From Lineus longissimus (Eukaryota; Nemertea; Pilidiophora; Heteronemertea; Lineidae): a stretch of 64,000 bases of DNA. The notes under the pieces were generated by a model, which saw nothing but the letters and a program-made list of their open reading frames with translations, was not told the origin of the DNA and did no database searches. The stretch's first letter is position 1; every line of letters starts with the position of its first letter. Position numbers and translations under genes: made by a program. Below, one piece after another: positions 44,492-56,573 of this stretch. The stretch is taken from contig NC_088324.1 of the NCBI RefSeq assembly GCF_910592395.1, positions 3,286,001 through 3,350,000 of the forward strand. Direction: 5' to 3'.

Positions 44492-45850
44492 TTGTGGTTT
44501 TCTTGTGTAATTCTAGGGCCTCTTAGGCCTATAAATGAAGTCCCACTTAGGGTACCCACATTTCAGACAACCTGTGCGACAATAGATGCTGTAGATCTGC
44601 TGAGAAAACGACGCCGACGCTACACCGTGACAGAAAAACTTGCCTATCTGAGAGACCTGGAGGAGGCACTGGTGAACGGTACCGTGCGCAGTATGAGAGA
44701 GTTCGCCGCTCACTATAACATCCCCTGGTAGACGTTTAGAAGGTGGAATCTCGAGGAAATCGACCAGCTTTACCAATGGCTGCAGCAGATAAGAGAGCGT
44801 CGCCTCGCAGTCTCCGTTCTCGGCATTCACGATAAAGCGTTGGTAGTGTGGCAAAGCTGGTGGAATGAGTTGACCCAAGATGTCAGAGAAGGGATTCAGC
44901 ATTGTTGCCCTCAGCTATGGGATTTCAACGCATCCATATGCTAGGTTGAGCGCTTGATGAAGAGACGCAACGTGTCCCTACGGAGGTGACCAAGAATACA
45001 ACGACCGTCCCCACTGATGCTGCTGCAAGGATCCAGACCTTCCGAGATGCGGTTACTGGGACCATCGATCGTCTTTATATACAGATGCGGTTCTTCTTTA
45101 ACATGGTTCAAACCTTTGTCCTGTTTGACATAAGAATCATGTACACGGTCAACACCACGGGGGAGAAGGCCATAGACGTCCGATCATCCAGGTCCAATAC
45201 CAAGCTGGGATGCACCGTCACCCTCTGCATCGCAGCCTCTGGAACAAAGTTGCTGGCGCACATCACCTTCCCCAGGTTTTGTCCGGGTGTTTGCAGCCCT
45301 CCAAGACAACCCACCAGCAGATATAAAGATTACCCAATCGGAAACTGGTTGGATGAGGGAGGAAACGGCGCACCACTGGTTAGATGAAGCCCTATCATCC
45401 CACGTCACCGACAACGAGGCCGACCAGTTCCTGTTAATCGTCCATCATTATCGGGTCCACCGGACAGAGAACTTCCGGACGAAAGTCCGTGATATAAGAG
45501 GCAGCCTGGATTACGAACCTGCTGGTTGCACATCCCTCGTACAACCGGTAGACGTTGCAGTCATGAAGTCCTTCAAATGTCACGTACGGCGACAATGGAA
45601 ATCGTGGAAGAAGGACCACACGGATCAACGAGGAGACTGCCTTCACATCGGCCTGAGAGACGTGACCAACATCATCAGAGATGTCTGGGATGGTGCTGAT
45701 GAGGACGTTATCTTCAACGGCGTTGAAGCATCGTTTCGACCAAGGCCAATCGAAGCTGGACCGCAGGCTATCTTGGAGGAAGAAGAGGAGGCTGCCGTGG
45801 ATGGGCCAGAGTTCGTGAATGTAGTCGAGGAAGACATTGTGATGGACTAG
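44492..45850 (+). pseudogene. pogo-like (CENP-B type) transposase, copy 2, nearly full length but disabled
   Basis: In order: KRRRRYTVTEKLAYLRDLEE and NGTVRSMREFAAHYNIPW (first helix-turn-helix), a stop at 44729, the second DNA-binding half with IRERRLAVSVLGIHDKALVV, another stop near 44941, then the DDE region (FVLFDIRIMYTVN, AIDVRSSRS), a frameshift near 45290, GWMREETAHHWLDE, HYRVHRTENF, PAGCTSLVQPVDVAVMKSFK and an acidic C-terminus. Where the family has N-MDET the sequence reads NMVQT, so the first catalytic Asp is gone. Dead copy. Confidence 0.85.
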
Positions 45851-47783
45851 AATTGACTGTGGGTGTTGTGAATGATTGTGGGTACGATTCTAAACGCTGG
45901 ACAATCTAATAATGTGTATCTTTAGCTTTGAAAAAAAATTGAATCAGGATTTGCATCGTTCTTTTTTAGTCCTTCACTGGTCACTTCGGACAAGACTGTA
46001 CATTCAGAAGGATGTTCAGTTTTGTCTCAAGAGTACGGCACAACTTCTCATTCTTACCAATTTCGCACTGCAAAGTATATTTGGAAGTCCGAGGCTGGTA
46101 AGACCCGAAGGCATGCCCCATTACCTACCTGAACAGTGTCTCACTTTGAAAGGGCAGGTCAGTCCCTAAAACCAGCAAAAGCCAATAAGTCAGTTGGACT
46201 TTTTTCATTGACACCCTGTACACTATCAGCCATTAGCACTGGGACACCCTTTACACTACCAATGACGATTAGTTGAAAATGTTCTGGGACACTCAGTACA
46301 ATGGCCGAGGGCCCTGATCCCATTATCCCACTCATAGGAGACCTCCGACTCGGTTTCAACAACCCAAACAATAAGGATTGGACTCGAAACTGAAGCATAT
46401 TGGATAATTATGAGGCCTGGACAACCCTCTCTGGAATCCCAGCCAATGATCGGCCTTCTCAACAGCTCTGTTCCCCACCCTATGAGTCAGGGGTGGCGAC
46501 ACCGGATGTTAATGAAGTGGTGTTGTTTTCTTGAGTTTACAGTATCATGGGCCATAACTCCATCTTGACCCTCAAGCCTTGGAGCGCACCCTGACTCCGT
46601 TACACCAACCCCAGATGGTTCAGAATGCATAACTCGGTCAATATCAAACATAGGTCGGTAATTTATTGTCTGGCCATGGATGTTAGGGGTCAAGGAAAAA
46701 TTTACATCTATAGCTAGGAATGGTCAGCTTTTTATTGCAGTATGTTTGTTCTTCTTCTGGTTCATCAGTAAACTATTTTTCTGAACGAGTTTGATGCTTT
46801 TCCAATTTTGTTTCAGTCTGACATACTAGAATAACGCGTTTTTTTCGGTACGTGCAAGTCCAGGCGTGAAAGACCTTTCCCACCGCGTGGGTGCACGCAG
46901 AGATCCGAGTTCATACAAAACTGGACAGTGCAACACCTAATCTTCCGCCCGACACGCACAGTTCAATCCAGTGAACGGCTACGCTGCCATCATTACGATA
47001 ATGTTCTCACTCTCATACCAATGTATTGAACAGTGCGCCCGGTTTCAGAAACTCTGCATGACATGTCCCAACTAGTACAGATATAACTGGATATAATAGG
47101 GAGCAGGAAATCCAACATTTTTTAGGAACTACGCTTACATGTTGCAAGGCGGATGAATCCACGGAAACACTTTAAAGGCACCTTAGATAATAGAAAAACG
47201 CGCTATTTTTGTTATTTTCAGTACGCGCAAGGCGCGAAAGACCTTTCCCGCCACGTGAGTGCACGCCGAGATCCGAGTTCACATCATCCCGCTGTTAAGA
47301 GGCAATGTCATTTCCATTTATCGTAATCTAGTTGTTGACGGAAACTACTTATGCAGAATAGGAGGTGATTGGGCAGCCGAAAGCTGGGTAATATTGCCCT
47401 TGATAATGCCAATGGTCCTTTAAGCTATTTCGGAAATTACCACATCATGGTAAATCTAACATGTCTGCCAAATTTTGGGGGTAGATCTTTACCAGAGAAT
47501 AACTGCAGTTTTTAAACATGAAATACAAAGGAAGCACGGATTCATGATATCAATAATAATAAAAGTACATACAGATACACATTAAAAAGGTCCAGTATTG
47601 GTGCCTTACGGCAAAATCGTCCGTCGTACCTTGACCCTGAGACAAAACAGTAAACCTCATTTTAGACCAATAAAATGCTTTCATTCGCAAGCCGATAGTA
47701 AACAATGTTTTACATGTATCCCCAAGTGAGGAATTAAAATACTTTATTCTCGGTTTTAAACGACCTGGTCAGCATGTGGTATG
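45851..47783. other. gene-poor stretch with a 90-bp direct repeat
   Basis: 46829-46917 and 47190-47284 are similar (GTACGYGCAAG, CGTGAAAGACCTTTCCC, GCACGC.GAGATCCGAGTT). 47353-47424 is the second copy of repeat R2. Short ORFs at 46159-46693 overlap on one strand but show no domain. Confidence 0.45.
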
Positions 47784-48091
47784 TACGGTGGCCCATAGAG
47801 GACATGCGTTTATTTTCAATATAATAGAAAAAAATTTTTTTTACAATGCGTTTTTGACACCGGGTGGATATTATTTCCACCGCGGTGGATATTAATTTCC
47901 ACCGCGGTCGATATTAATTTCCACCGCGGTGGTGGGAATTATTATTTTTTACCCGGCGGTGGAAATTATTTTTTCGGCGGTGAGAAATAAATCCGACGGC
48001 GGTTGTAATTCGAGAGAAAAAAAACGCATTGTAAAAAGAAAAATTTTCTATTATATTGAAAATAAACGCATGTCCTCTGTGGGCCACCGTA
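47784..48091. mobile_element. foldback MITE with 6-bp target duplication (308 bp)
   Basis: The arms from TACGGTGGCCC inward (through GAGGACATGCGTTTATTTTC) are inverse over about 75 bases with few mismatches. GGTATG stands directly outside both ends (47778-47783, 48092-48097). The loop consists of repeated CCACCGCGGTGG palindromes alternating with AATTATT. The ORFs crossing it are by-products of the hairpin. Confidence 0.8.
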
Positions 48092-48426
48092 GGTATGCCC
48101 AGCCCCTTTTCAACAATGAGGCGGCCATAATTTAGCATTGCTATAACGCTCAGGCCAATCCCGAGCATAGGCCCGCAGTGTGCAATCTTATCTTTGCTGC
48201 TTATTGAAGAAATTGTGTTGATTACTAGTGATTGGTCAGAATACCAGAATGATGACCAGCCGGTTACGACAAATCTGTCATTCATTGCTGAACTAGCCAA
48301 TCCAGACAGAACTCGCGCTTGAAAACATGCCTCCATTCATGAATCTGGCTATGCAGTATTATAATCGTGGATTGGGGCATGGCCAACGGACGGATCGTTT
48401 AAAACCGAGAATAGAGTACGCTAGTC

Positions 48427-48596
48427 CCGGCGTGACGGGGATAGTAGTCCTAGGTCTGATAGTCCGTGTAACAATAGTCCGCATTGCTAAATGTTTTGGT
48501 TAGGGTTAGCGGTACAATAGATCATGCTGCTTAATTGGTCAAATACAATGCTACCGGACTATGACTCCAGGGGGACTATATCCGCTGTCACACCGG
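48427..48596. mobile_element. MITE family CCGG-B, copy 1 (170 bp)
   Basis: It is nearly identical to 63436-63605. The ends are CCGGCGTG and CACACCGG, with a second, imperfect inverted block (GGATAGTAGTCC and GGGACTATATCC) inside. TC flanks both sides. It shares the CCGGTGT-type terminus with family A but not its interior. 48600-48890 is unassigned. Confidence 0.75.
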
Positions 48597-48892
48597 TCCT
48601 AATTAAGACACCATGACTCCGCCCACGTAGGATGATTCGTTATTCATCCAAAATGGTACGATTACTCTTCATGATTCCTAATTGGAACACCTTCCTCGGG
48701 AAGTGATCAATGGGCGGCTTGTATTGGCGTGCCACGCATGGATTAGCGCGGCCTAGTGAGCTTTATGAAACAAACATGAGCACTCGTATGAACTAAGATT
48801 TTAATATTTCATTGAAAGGATCGTAATTTTGACACACTAATCTTCACGCGAAAAATCTTCGTTCGAACAATCAAAACAGAGTGACCTATATA

Positions 48893-49077
48893 CACCTTTC
48901 CAGAAATGGGGCGCTGAGTGTTCGAAATAATGATGTCATAAGGGGAAACTAGGCCTCATGGTGGAGGGACAAAGGAGATAGCCATGGTTGACCAACTCAC
49001 TTGAATGCCTTTGATGACAGACAAGGGGGGAAAAATTAGTTCCAATGCAAGCCACCAATTTCGGGAAGCATGTATAG
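48893..49077 (+). repeat. dispersed repeat R4, copy 2 (185 bp)
   Basis: It copies 33283-33467 and lies immediately 3' of the third pogo-like transposase. The repeated association with pogo copies suggests it belongs to that element's untranslated or terminal region. Confidence 0.65.
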
Positions 49078-49083
49078 AGTGTC

Positions 49084-50614
49084 TCAACAGAGCTGCAACC
49101 CCTTTCCTGCTTGTTGCCACCCAGACCGAGTTATTCTTCCGTCCATGAACTCAACATTATCGTCCAGTTCTCCTTCATCCATTGGCAGTGGCCCCACGTC
49201 ATTCTCCCCGTCATGAAAAACTGCTTCGAAACCGTTTATGATGACTGCCGAATTAACAGCTTCCCAAGCCTGGCTCACGATATTTACAACATCAAGTAAT
49301 GCAATTTCAGGACATTGCCCATCATCAGCTGTGTTTACAGTCTTGCAGTTCTTCCATTGTTTCTTAGCATGTGACTTAAATGACTTAAATGCTACATCCA
49401 GTGGTTGAGCGACTGATGTACAATCGGCTGGAATGAAATCAACAATCCCACCAAGTTCTGTCATTGCATGTCCGAACATTTCAGTCCTGTGTACCCGATA
49501 TCTGTTCATGATAATTAGGAACTGCTCACAGTTTTATGCCGCCACATGGGGACGAAACACTTCATCAAGCCAATGTTCTATTGTCTCTTGGCTCATCCAC
49601 CCTGTTTGGGATGAGGTCACCATAGCATTATGAGGGAAGTCGTTTACCAGAAGGGCATTTAACTGTCTCACGAAACCTCGTCTTGAAAATGTCGCGTGGG
49701 CAGGACTCTTTCCCCCAACAGCATTGATGCCCAGTGTTATCGTGCATCCAAGCTTAGCACGGGAAGTGTTGATATCAACTGACTTGGCCCCTTCGGCTGA
49801 GCAGGTGTAGAGAGGAAGACAGTCCAGAAGGAGGAACGTTTCGTCCATGTTAAAAATGAAATGAAATTCAATACAAACTGGTCAGTTATTGTCCCCGTCA
49901 TCGCATCCCGGAAAACTGCAACTCGCTGCAGTACATCAATTGGAATAGTTTTGGTGTTTTGTTGCATTTTCGCACCGTTATATCCTTCTTTTTCATAAAT
50001 TCATAAGCCCATCCATTAATTTGATGCATGAAAATCGTGGCGGATGGGTTTCGCGTCAACAATGTTATAGCGTCTTTCTTCAGGGAGATTATCCCACCAA
50101 TTTTCGAATAACTGCAGTGCTTGCTCTTGCATGTCATGGACGCCCACTGGTAAGCGTTTGTTCCTTAAATCCGTGAACCACTCAAGAAGGTCGTTTTCAA
50201 CGTCAATCCAGGTTCCGATGAGTTTCACTTTCACCTTTCGTGCTTCTCCGTAATTTTCTTCGGCTGCAAGTTTTAGCTGGTTTCGTTCCCTTTCCTAAAC
50301 GTTTCAAATGATATTCGGTAGTTATCGGCAAATTCTTTCTTGCTAGCGACAGTACCATTTTGAAGGGCATTGTCAAGATCTCAAAGGTGCGCAAGCTTTT
50401 CGTTCACGCTGTAACTTTGCTTTCGTTTTGTCAACGCTTGTGCAGCGCTTAAGCCTGCATTCTGTCGAGTACAACTGACACTAACAGTGGAAGAAGACAA
50501 CGCAGGCCTTATACAGCCAACAGGACGAAGATTGTTACGACATTGCACTAAAACAAAGTCACTATAACCCCTATTATTAGTTGCTTCTCCAACAGGCCTG
50601 ATTAGACCAAGCAC
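49084..50614 (-). pseudogene. pogo-like (CENP-B type) transposase, copy 3, disabled
   Basis: Read from 50614 leftwards: KRKQSYSVNEKLAHL and the following NGTVA-type helix-turn-helix, IGTWIDVENDLLEWFTDLRN with RRLPV-like KRLPVGVHDMQEQALQLF, then MQQNTKTIPIDVLQRVAVF, MDETFLLLDCLPLYTC (the first catalytic Asp-Glu is kept), GWMSQETIEHWLDE, RYRVHRTEMFG, PADCTSVAQPLDVAFKSFK and an acidic tail. At least four frame changes or stops separate these parts. It is closer to copy 2 in content than to a domesticated gene. Confidence 0.85.
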
Positions 50615-51141
50615 GTGCCGAAATATCGCGCTGCACCTAATCTTATTAATTTTTGAATTACATTTAATTTAAATTTCACGCAAAGAACACAGCGCAGAGA
50701 AAATTTCGCGAATGCACACAGTGCACCTTGCCAAGTTTCAGAAAAATTTAGGACGAGAAACATGTTTACCTGCCCTAAACCCGGAGAGCAACGTTTCGTC
50801 AAAGGATTCCTTCCGATTGTTTTTCGCCATTGGCCTACTTGCACAACATTAAACGGACGTAAATCATCCCAAACCGGGTGGTTGCGAAAACTCCCAATTT
50901 TCACCGTCAGGTTTATTCGACTTCATGGTCTGTAAGGTTCTTAACTATCCAGGCCTAACTGACCAGACTCAATATCGGAAGAAGTGCGAAATGAACATAC
51001 CACTGACAGCAACGTCGGCCAATACCAACTTGGTCTTCAGACATTCCCTGTAGGCCAGTTTGCACAAAAGAATATTCAACACAAATGCATAATAAAAACT
51101 TGGGCGGAATTTAGTTTTCTCCTTTGTGAGGTATCTTACAA

Positions 51142-51311
51142 CCGGTGTAACATCTGTGGTTGTTCCCCATGTGTCAGTGTTTCCAAACAATAGGCAGCTA
51201 GAGAGACCACGACTTTTCAATAGGGGGATACACAGAAAAACTTGTCAATCTATTTTTGAGCGTTCCCAAACAATGAGGGGAACACTCAAAAACAGAAACA
51301 CTCAAAAACAT
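51142..51311 (-). mobile_element. MITE family CCGG-A, copy 3, one end lost
   Basis: This is the inverted copy of 4538-4717. The CCGGTGTAACATCTGTGG end is intact; the other end stops after CTCAAAAACAT, without the last ~9 bases. Confidence 0.78.
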
Positions 51312-51555
51312 GGACTAGTGCATATTGTATACCCGTGGTTACCGCCAGATAATCGCCAAAAACAACGCTTGGATCGTCGGGGTTTCCATGCGCAATAGAC
51401 TACATTGTCATTACCGTTGGTTTTCCAACTGTTTTATGACGACACACAGTCTCGATGTACAGCGTATAGTCGACACTGGGCAATGAAGATGTTCTCAATG
51501 ACTCCGCACAGTCTTTAAGGTATTGAAGAGCTAGTTGTTTGTTTTCCGTGAGGGT

Positions 51556-53408
51556 TTATACAGTAAACTTCACAGGGGCAGGCTCTAGAGCATCCGTGAT
51601 GGAGACGCATGCAAACACATTGATTAGTTTTGCACTCCTTGCCACAAGGTGGGCATCCACAATGTGTGAGCTCCGGATACGTAACTGAGGTTTTAGTAAC
51701 AAGCGTTTGTTGCCAAAGCCCTCCGCTGGTCTTATGCCATCCACATTCACCAATTTCTGGTAGACATGGTTTGGGCTGAATTCTCTTCTTCCATATGACC
51801 GTCTGGTAGTGGGCCCTTCGAATGTGATATGAAGGGCATCTTGAGTTGGTGGAAGGTAATCAATATATTTCCTTGGCAGACGGACGATCGGACGATACTC
51901 CAACGTCTTGCATCTTTTTGAATTCCCGGTTTGGGGCATACAGCTTGCATACAAACATTCCAGAATTGGATATTTCTCCATCACCCAGGTAGTGAGTTAC
52001 TTGGGCCAAATGTTTATAATAAATCAGGAACGATCTTCCAGGAAGTGATTTTGCCAATTCCTTGGACTGACTCGTGGTATCACATCCGGTTAGTGCATGA
52101 TAGGCAAGAATATTTTCCAAGATATCGTCATTTAAAAGTATCTTGTGGACGGGATAAAGTGTGGGACTTTCCTTGTCTCCCACTGCATCAATCTCTTCGC
52201 ATAGTAGGTGCCTGTTTGCAAGGAGTAGAACTATAAAATCCGTGTCTCGGTTGATTACGTACACTCGAGTACAAACCCTAACTTGGTGGTGTTGCTTTTT
52301 TGGCATGGAAGACCATCTGCGTGTCAGCTTCTTCGTGATCAGACATCAGATCGACTATCTCACGGCCGTCGGAAGGCCAAGCTTTTCAATCTGTTCGAAT
52401 CCACCACTGTTTATAAGTTAGTTTTCATCCTTGATGCTATTCGCACCATCTTTCTCTAAATTTGTGCAGATGAACTGGGCGCGAGACTAGCCTTGTTCTG
52501 TGGGAAGGCCAGGAACGTGTCCCAATTGCTGATCCGCTAACTAGGACTTTCAATCAGCTTTCGAATACCTCTCTTTGGGCCATATCTTTTATTACGTGTT
52601 GTGTTTTATGGAACTATTGATGTACCGGTCAAATACGACGTCGACCCTTGTACAGCTGCTGGAGAAGTATGAAACAATTTGTGCCAAGAAGTTTTCATAC
52701 CATTGTCCAAAGGTGGTTGAAGAAGACCGCTTTCTATGTGCTTGAACTATGGCCATTCCATCCGATATTGTGCATGATGGACTTTTCGGTTCGGTTGTTT
52801 TGATGTCGCTTTCTGCAGGCCCTGTTCCAGGATATGTCGAAGGTCGGCTTTACTTGATGGTAATCGCAATTTCTTCGTTTTCTTTACGAGTCGGTTTGCA
52901 ACAAATTCATGAACAATCTTCACTCCTCTGCCATGTGCGGTCAGCAGAACCCCTTGAACATCGCAAGGAGCAACATCCCCTGTGGCCAAGGATACTAATT
53001 CATGGGCTTCGCAGCTGAAGGTGCCGAACTTCTCGAATTCGTCTACTGTTTTTCTCATTTCTTGTTTGTCCGTCTTCAAATGCTTTGTTCCTAGGTCTTT
53101 CTTTGTGTTTAATATGTAATCTTCAGATCTTTCGGCCGTTGTATTGAACATTTCTTTAGTATCCCGAACTGTGCGCGCTCATTGTAGCTGATACAATACA
53201 GATCCCTCGCAATATCTGATCGTGTTATCCCAATCAGACCACCAGCAATCTTACCAGTTATGTTGTCGTGTTCCACGGCTTGGTCGTCAGAAATCGGATT
53301 AAATTTCGGTTGAGTTTCCTTCGTGACAAAGACCCCAGAGAGATACAGGTCCCATATCCCATCTCGTACAGCGCCAGTAAATTGCAGTAAAATACACAAG
53401 GTGCACAT
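51556..53408 (-). pseudogene. pseudogene of an uncharacterised invertebrate family (HEEADT ... ALTGCDTTS)
   Basis: From 53408 leftwards: VRDGIWDLYL, then FNPISDDQAVEHDNITGKIA with GGLIGITR, SCEAHELVSLATGD, VDVVFDRYINSSIKH (about 52660-52620), WDTFLAFPQNKASL (about 52530), DHEEADTQMVFHA, INRDTDFIVLLLA, ILAYHALTGCDTTSQ, MFVCKLYAP, and a C-terminal LPPTQDAL and YGRREFSP part. This order is that of a large protein family I know from many marine invertebrate genomes, mostly multicopy and of unknown function. Frame changes between the blocks and an apparent ~45-residue deletion after WDLYL make it inactive. Confidence 0.65.
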
Positions 53409-54552
53409 ACATTTGTGAGGTTTTAGTAAATTTTGGCTGATTCATTTGACCCTAGATTATCAAAAACCCTACATTTTGTTGTCTGCCATGCATCAATGTA
53501 CAGGGCACTAAATTGTCCGATAAATTCACACGTCCTGACTTAAACAATAGAAATCACTGAGTCGCCCTCTATTCAAAACGGAGTGTGTTAGGCCTGCCGT
53601 TGTTGGCAATGCAAACTCAAGCGATGCAATTAATGGTCGGTTAGAGCGTACATTGTATTTGGGCTTTCTCGATTTTTTTTTAGATTTGCCTGTTTGCAAA
53701 TCACGTTCCAGTGAAGAACTAACCCCTTCCATATATATTAATAAAATAATGAGGAGTCACCGTTTTAAGCTGATACATTTTGGGATAGAATTCCGAGGGT
53801 TTCATTGATTAAAAAGAATGATGTTTTCTACCAATTACCTGTCTAATAGGGCTTAGCTTTGATTGTCCTTAAGTGGCGATGAAAACTACACTTGAGCATA
53901 AGTAATCTCATTATCAATTTATGACCGGAGAACCACACCTTCCGATGAGCCGATCCTGCCACTTGTGTTTTGTTTTATATCACGATCAGCTCTTTTCGCG
54001 ATATGATCATGATACTGGCGCTCGCATAGTAACGGATTAACGGATTAAGACATAATTTCATGAGGGACAAATCGTTATGGCTGGGGCTCTGAGGTAAGAC
54101 AAAAAACTCTTGCTTTTTTAAACCCTCGGCATTACATTTTCATTTGGGGGTCCGCCGTGGCTAGACCAGATTTTGTTTCTGGATATTTTTCATTGATTGT
54201 TGGCAGATAAGTAGATGGACACACCAAAAATAGACTGAACCTTTCATCCATATTTGTAGAAAAATACACGGCCCACACCTAAACCTAAATTTACATTTCT
54301 CACCGCTGTATCTCATCAAAGGGCAAAATCGTGAGAAAATCGACCCCCACGAAATTTCATAGGGGTCGATGAAAGCTGAGTCATTACCTACTCTGCATTA
54401 GTCAGATTAGCTAGGCTGACAATATAATGTAATCTTTCCAATCTTGTTAGGTGGGTTTGGTTTTTTGCCATTTAGATAAGGCATATTTCGACAGAAATAA
54501 TGACAAGAGTTATACAGCGCATTCATCACGCGGATGGAAAATGTTCCACTAT
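53409..54552. other. gene-poor stretch
   Basis: A minus-strand ORF at 53526-53732 has a Lys/Ser-rich stretch and no recognised domain. No paired-end element is seen. Confidence 0.35.
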
Positions 54553-54690
54553 TATGAGGCTTTTTACCGACTTCTTAACGGTTCGCTACGTTTTACCTGA
54601 TTTATCCCACAAAGGTACGACGTCTGCCTTTTCACTGAAAGGTCGGATTTCCAGAAAACATATGCAAGGGCTTTTCGTAAAAGTCTCCCC
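54553..54690 (+). mobile_element. foldback element F1, partial copy C (left arm)
   Basis: GAGGCTTTTTACCGACTTCT through ACTGAAAGGTCGGATTTCC matches the left arm of copy A. The other arm is not recognisable; TGTTTGGTTCACACAG at about 54797 may be a piece of the middle. Confidence 0.55.
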
Positions 54691-54853
54691 CGCTTGAGCC
54701 CAGTGTGGGCTAAACCTGATGCACTCAACTGTGACATACGAAGGGTCCACTGAGAGGAGCTAAATTATTTCCCATTATTTCTAGGGTCATTCTCAGTGTT
54801 TGGTTCACACAGTGTATTTTAAATAAAGAGTCAGGCACCTAGGAATCGTATGG

Positions 54854-55184
54854 TTTAAGGGATTGATACCGAACAGGAGGTATTGGTTGTCTCACCCAAA
54901 CCGCGAGGGTGGAGCTAAAATGCAGACCAATTTTGGCCAATATTTAAGCTCCACCCGAGCGGTTTTGGTGAGACAATCAATACCGACAGTGAAGTATAAA
55001 TTTTATTCTAAAACATCTCAAATTAAATATCGAATAATGTGGTTTACATGCTTTTGAAATGCTTCCACATTTTGAACCAACCCAAGCGGTTTGTGTTATC
55101 TTACCCTAACACATGTGGTGAAAACGAGGCTATATGCATTATGCATTATGAAAATGAAATATTCTCACTCGGGTGGTTTAGAAT
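54854..55184. mobile_element. hairpin element H, diverged copy 4
   Basis: It has the same plan as copies 1-3 but different sequence: TTAAGGGATTGATACCGA, hairpin arms containing CGAGGGTGGAGCTAAAAT and its inverse, then ATTCTAAAACATCTC, a short body, and an end GGTTTAGAAT. The GGTGGAGCTAAAAT core is the part best kept, so it may matter for mobility. 55190-55735 holds nothing recognisable. Confidence 0.6.
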
Positions 55185-55976
55185 TCGACATCAAAGCCAA
55201 CGCCCGTTCCGAAAGACGCGCCTTGGGACAGAGCTCTCTCGGGTCACGCGTTGATCGACCAAGCTAATTCCGCACTTCTGGAACTCGAACAATTCTTCGA
55301 TCAGCTGATCATAGCCATTACAAACGCTCCGTTTTAAAGCAAACGCCAGCTTCACATTCACTGATATAGTGTCAAAGACAACATTGATATGAAAAGCGAT
55401 ATGTTTCGTCTGTTACTTTTCGACAGTTTTGAGAAATAGTGATGGGACTGATTTGAGAATAATTTTCGAACATCAACAGGTATTTTTGTAGTTAGAAGTT
55501 TAGTATGTTGTCGGTGCGTAATGGACCATCTAAGTGTATCGTATGGTTCCATTTTTTGTCAGCGAATGGGATATTTATATCTTATGAATTTTGACAGACT
55601 ACAACGAGTTTTATAGGAGGTTTTTTTTCGCGTTCGCGGTAAAAAACGAAATAAATCTGAAAAAAATGTCTCAGTTTTTGTGGTAAAAAGTTTTACATTT
55701 TTAAACGGATTTCAGTTTTGTAAAAAAAAAATTAAATTTAAAGGCCATATATCAAGGTTTGAAAACATCCTTGATACTCATGAAATATGTTGAGGGTTAA
55801 AAAAACAAGATTCCAGACATTAAAAAAATTCTAATAATAGAGTCCTTATTTAGTTATTTCAATTTTCAATTTTAAACTATTTGAATTTCCCACCACACAC
55901 AACTTTAGATTAGTTCCACATGTGGCCGCTAGGGATTTTTTGATGACGTAGGTCAGGTCAGTCAGAACAAAGCAAG

Positions 55977-56129
55977 ATGGCTTCCGCATACAGTTCCGAG
56001 AGTGAGAGCAGTGAATTTGAGGATGTTTTGGTCGATACAGAAGGATATTTAAATGTTGAGCCATACATGTTCGAGCCATTGATATCACTAGATCATAATG
56101 AGAGTGATCATTCGGACGAAAGTGATTAG
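55977..56129 (+). CDS. acidic 50-residue protein in the Kolobok-like element
   Basis: ATG in good context (GCAAGATGG) opens a frame starting with a Ser/Glu-rich stretch, then NVEPYMFEPLIS, and ending in an acidic HSDESD tail before TAG. The PYMFEP motif after an acidic lead resembles the start of animal proteins annotated as P2X7-like cytosolic-domain proteins. The next plus-strand frame (56133-56348) has GCRCITCMIF, which may be a decayed Cys-rich continuation. It could be a passenger gene or its remnant; function unknown. Confidence 0.45.
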   Translation: MASAYSSESESSEFEDVLVDTEGYLNVEPYMFEPLISLDHNESDHSDESD

Positions 56130-56573
56130 AATTTGTGGTTAATCAATTTGCATGGCAGACCTGCCGATATAGCAAAGAAGACATTGATAGACGGTTGCAG
56201 ATGCATAACATGTATGATTTTTGAACAGACTAATGTTGCACAATATTGTTTCGCCTCGTCAGTGTTGTATCGCCAGTTATGTCATGACGCTGAACTACTA
56301 TTGAAAAGTGACGGTATTATGCACAATCATCTTGACGTGACGATATAATGCCGTGCAACGTTAGATAGGCCTAGATGTCAGATGACAATAATCTGTCTTT
56401 GACAGTGGCTGTCACTGACACTGACCTGTGTCGCTGTCACCTTGCTATGGCTGGAACACAAGAAGACACTATGCGGTATCACAGGCCCCAATAGGGCCTA
56501 CACATTATGTATAACAACCGACCTCAGCATCCTCGGGCATTAAATGCAATTGACATGGTTGGAACAGCTGTTT

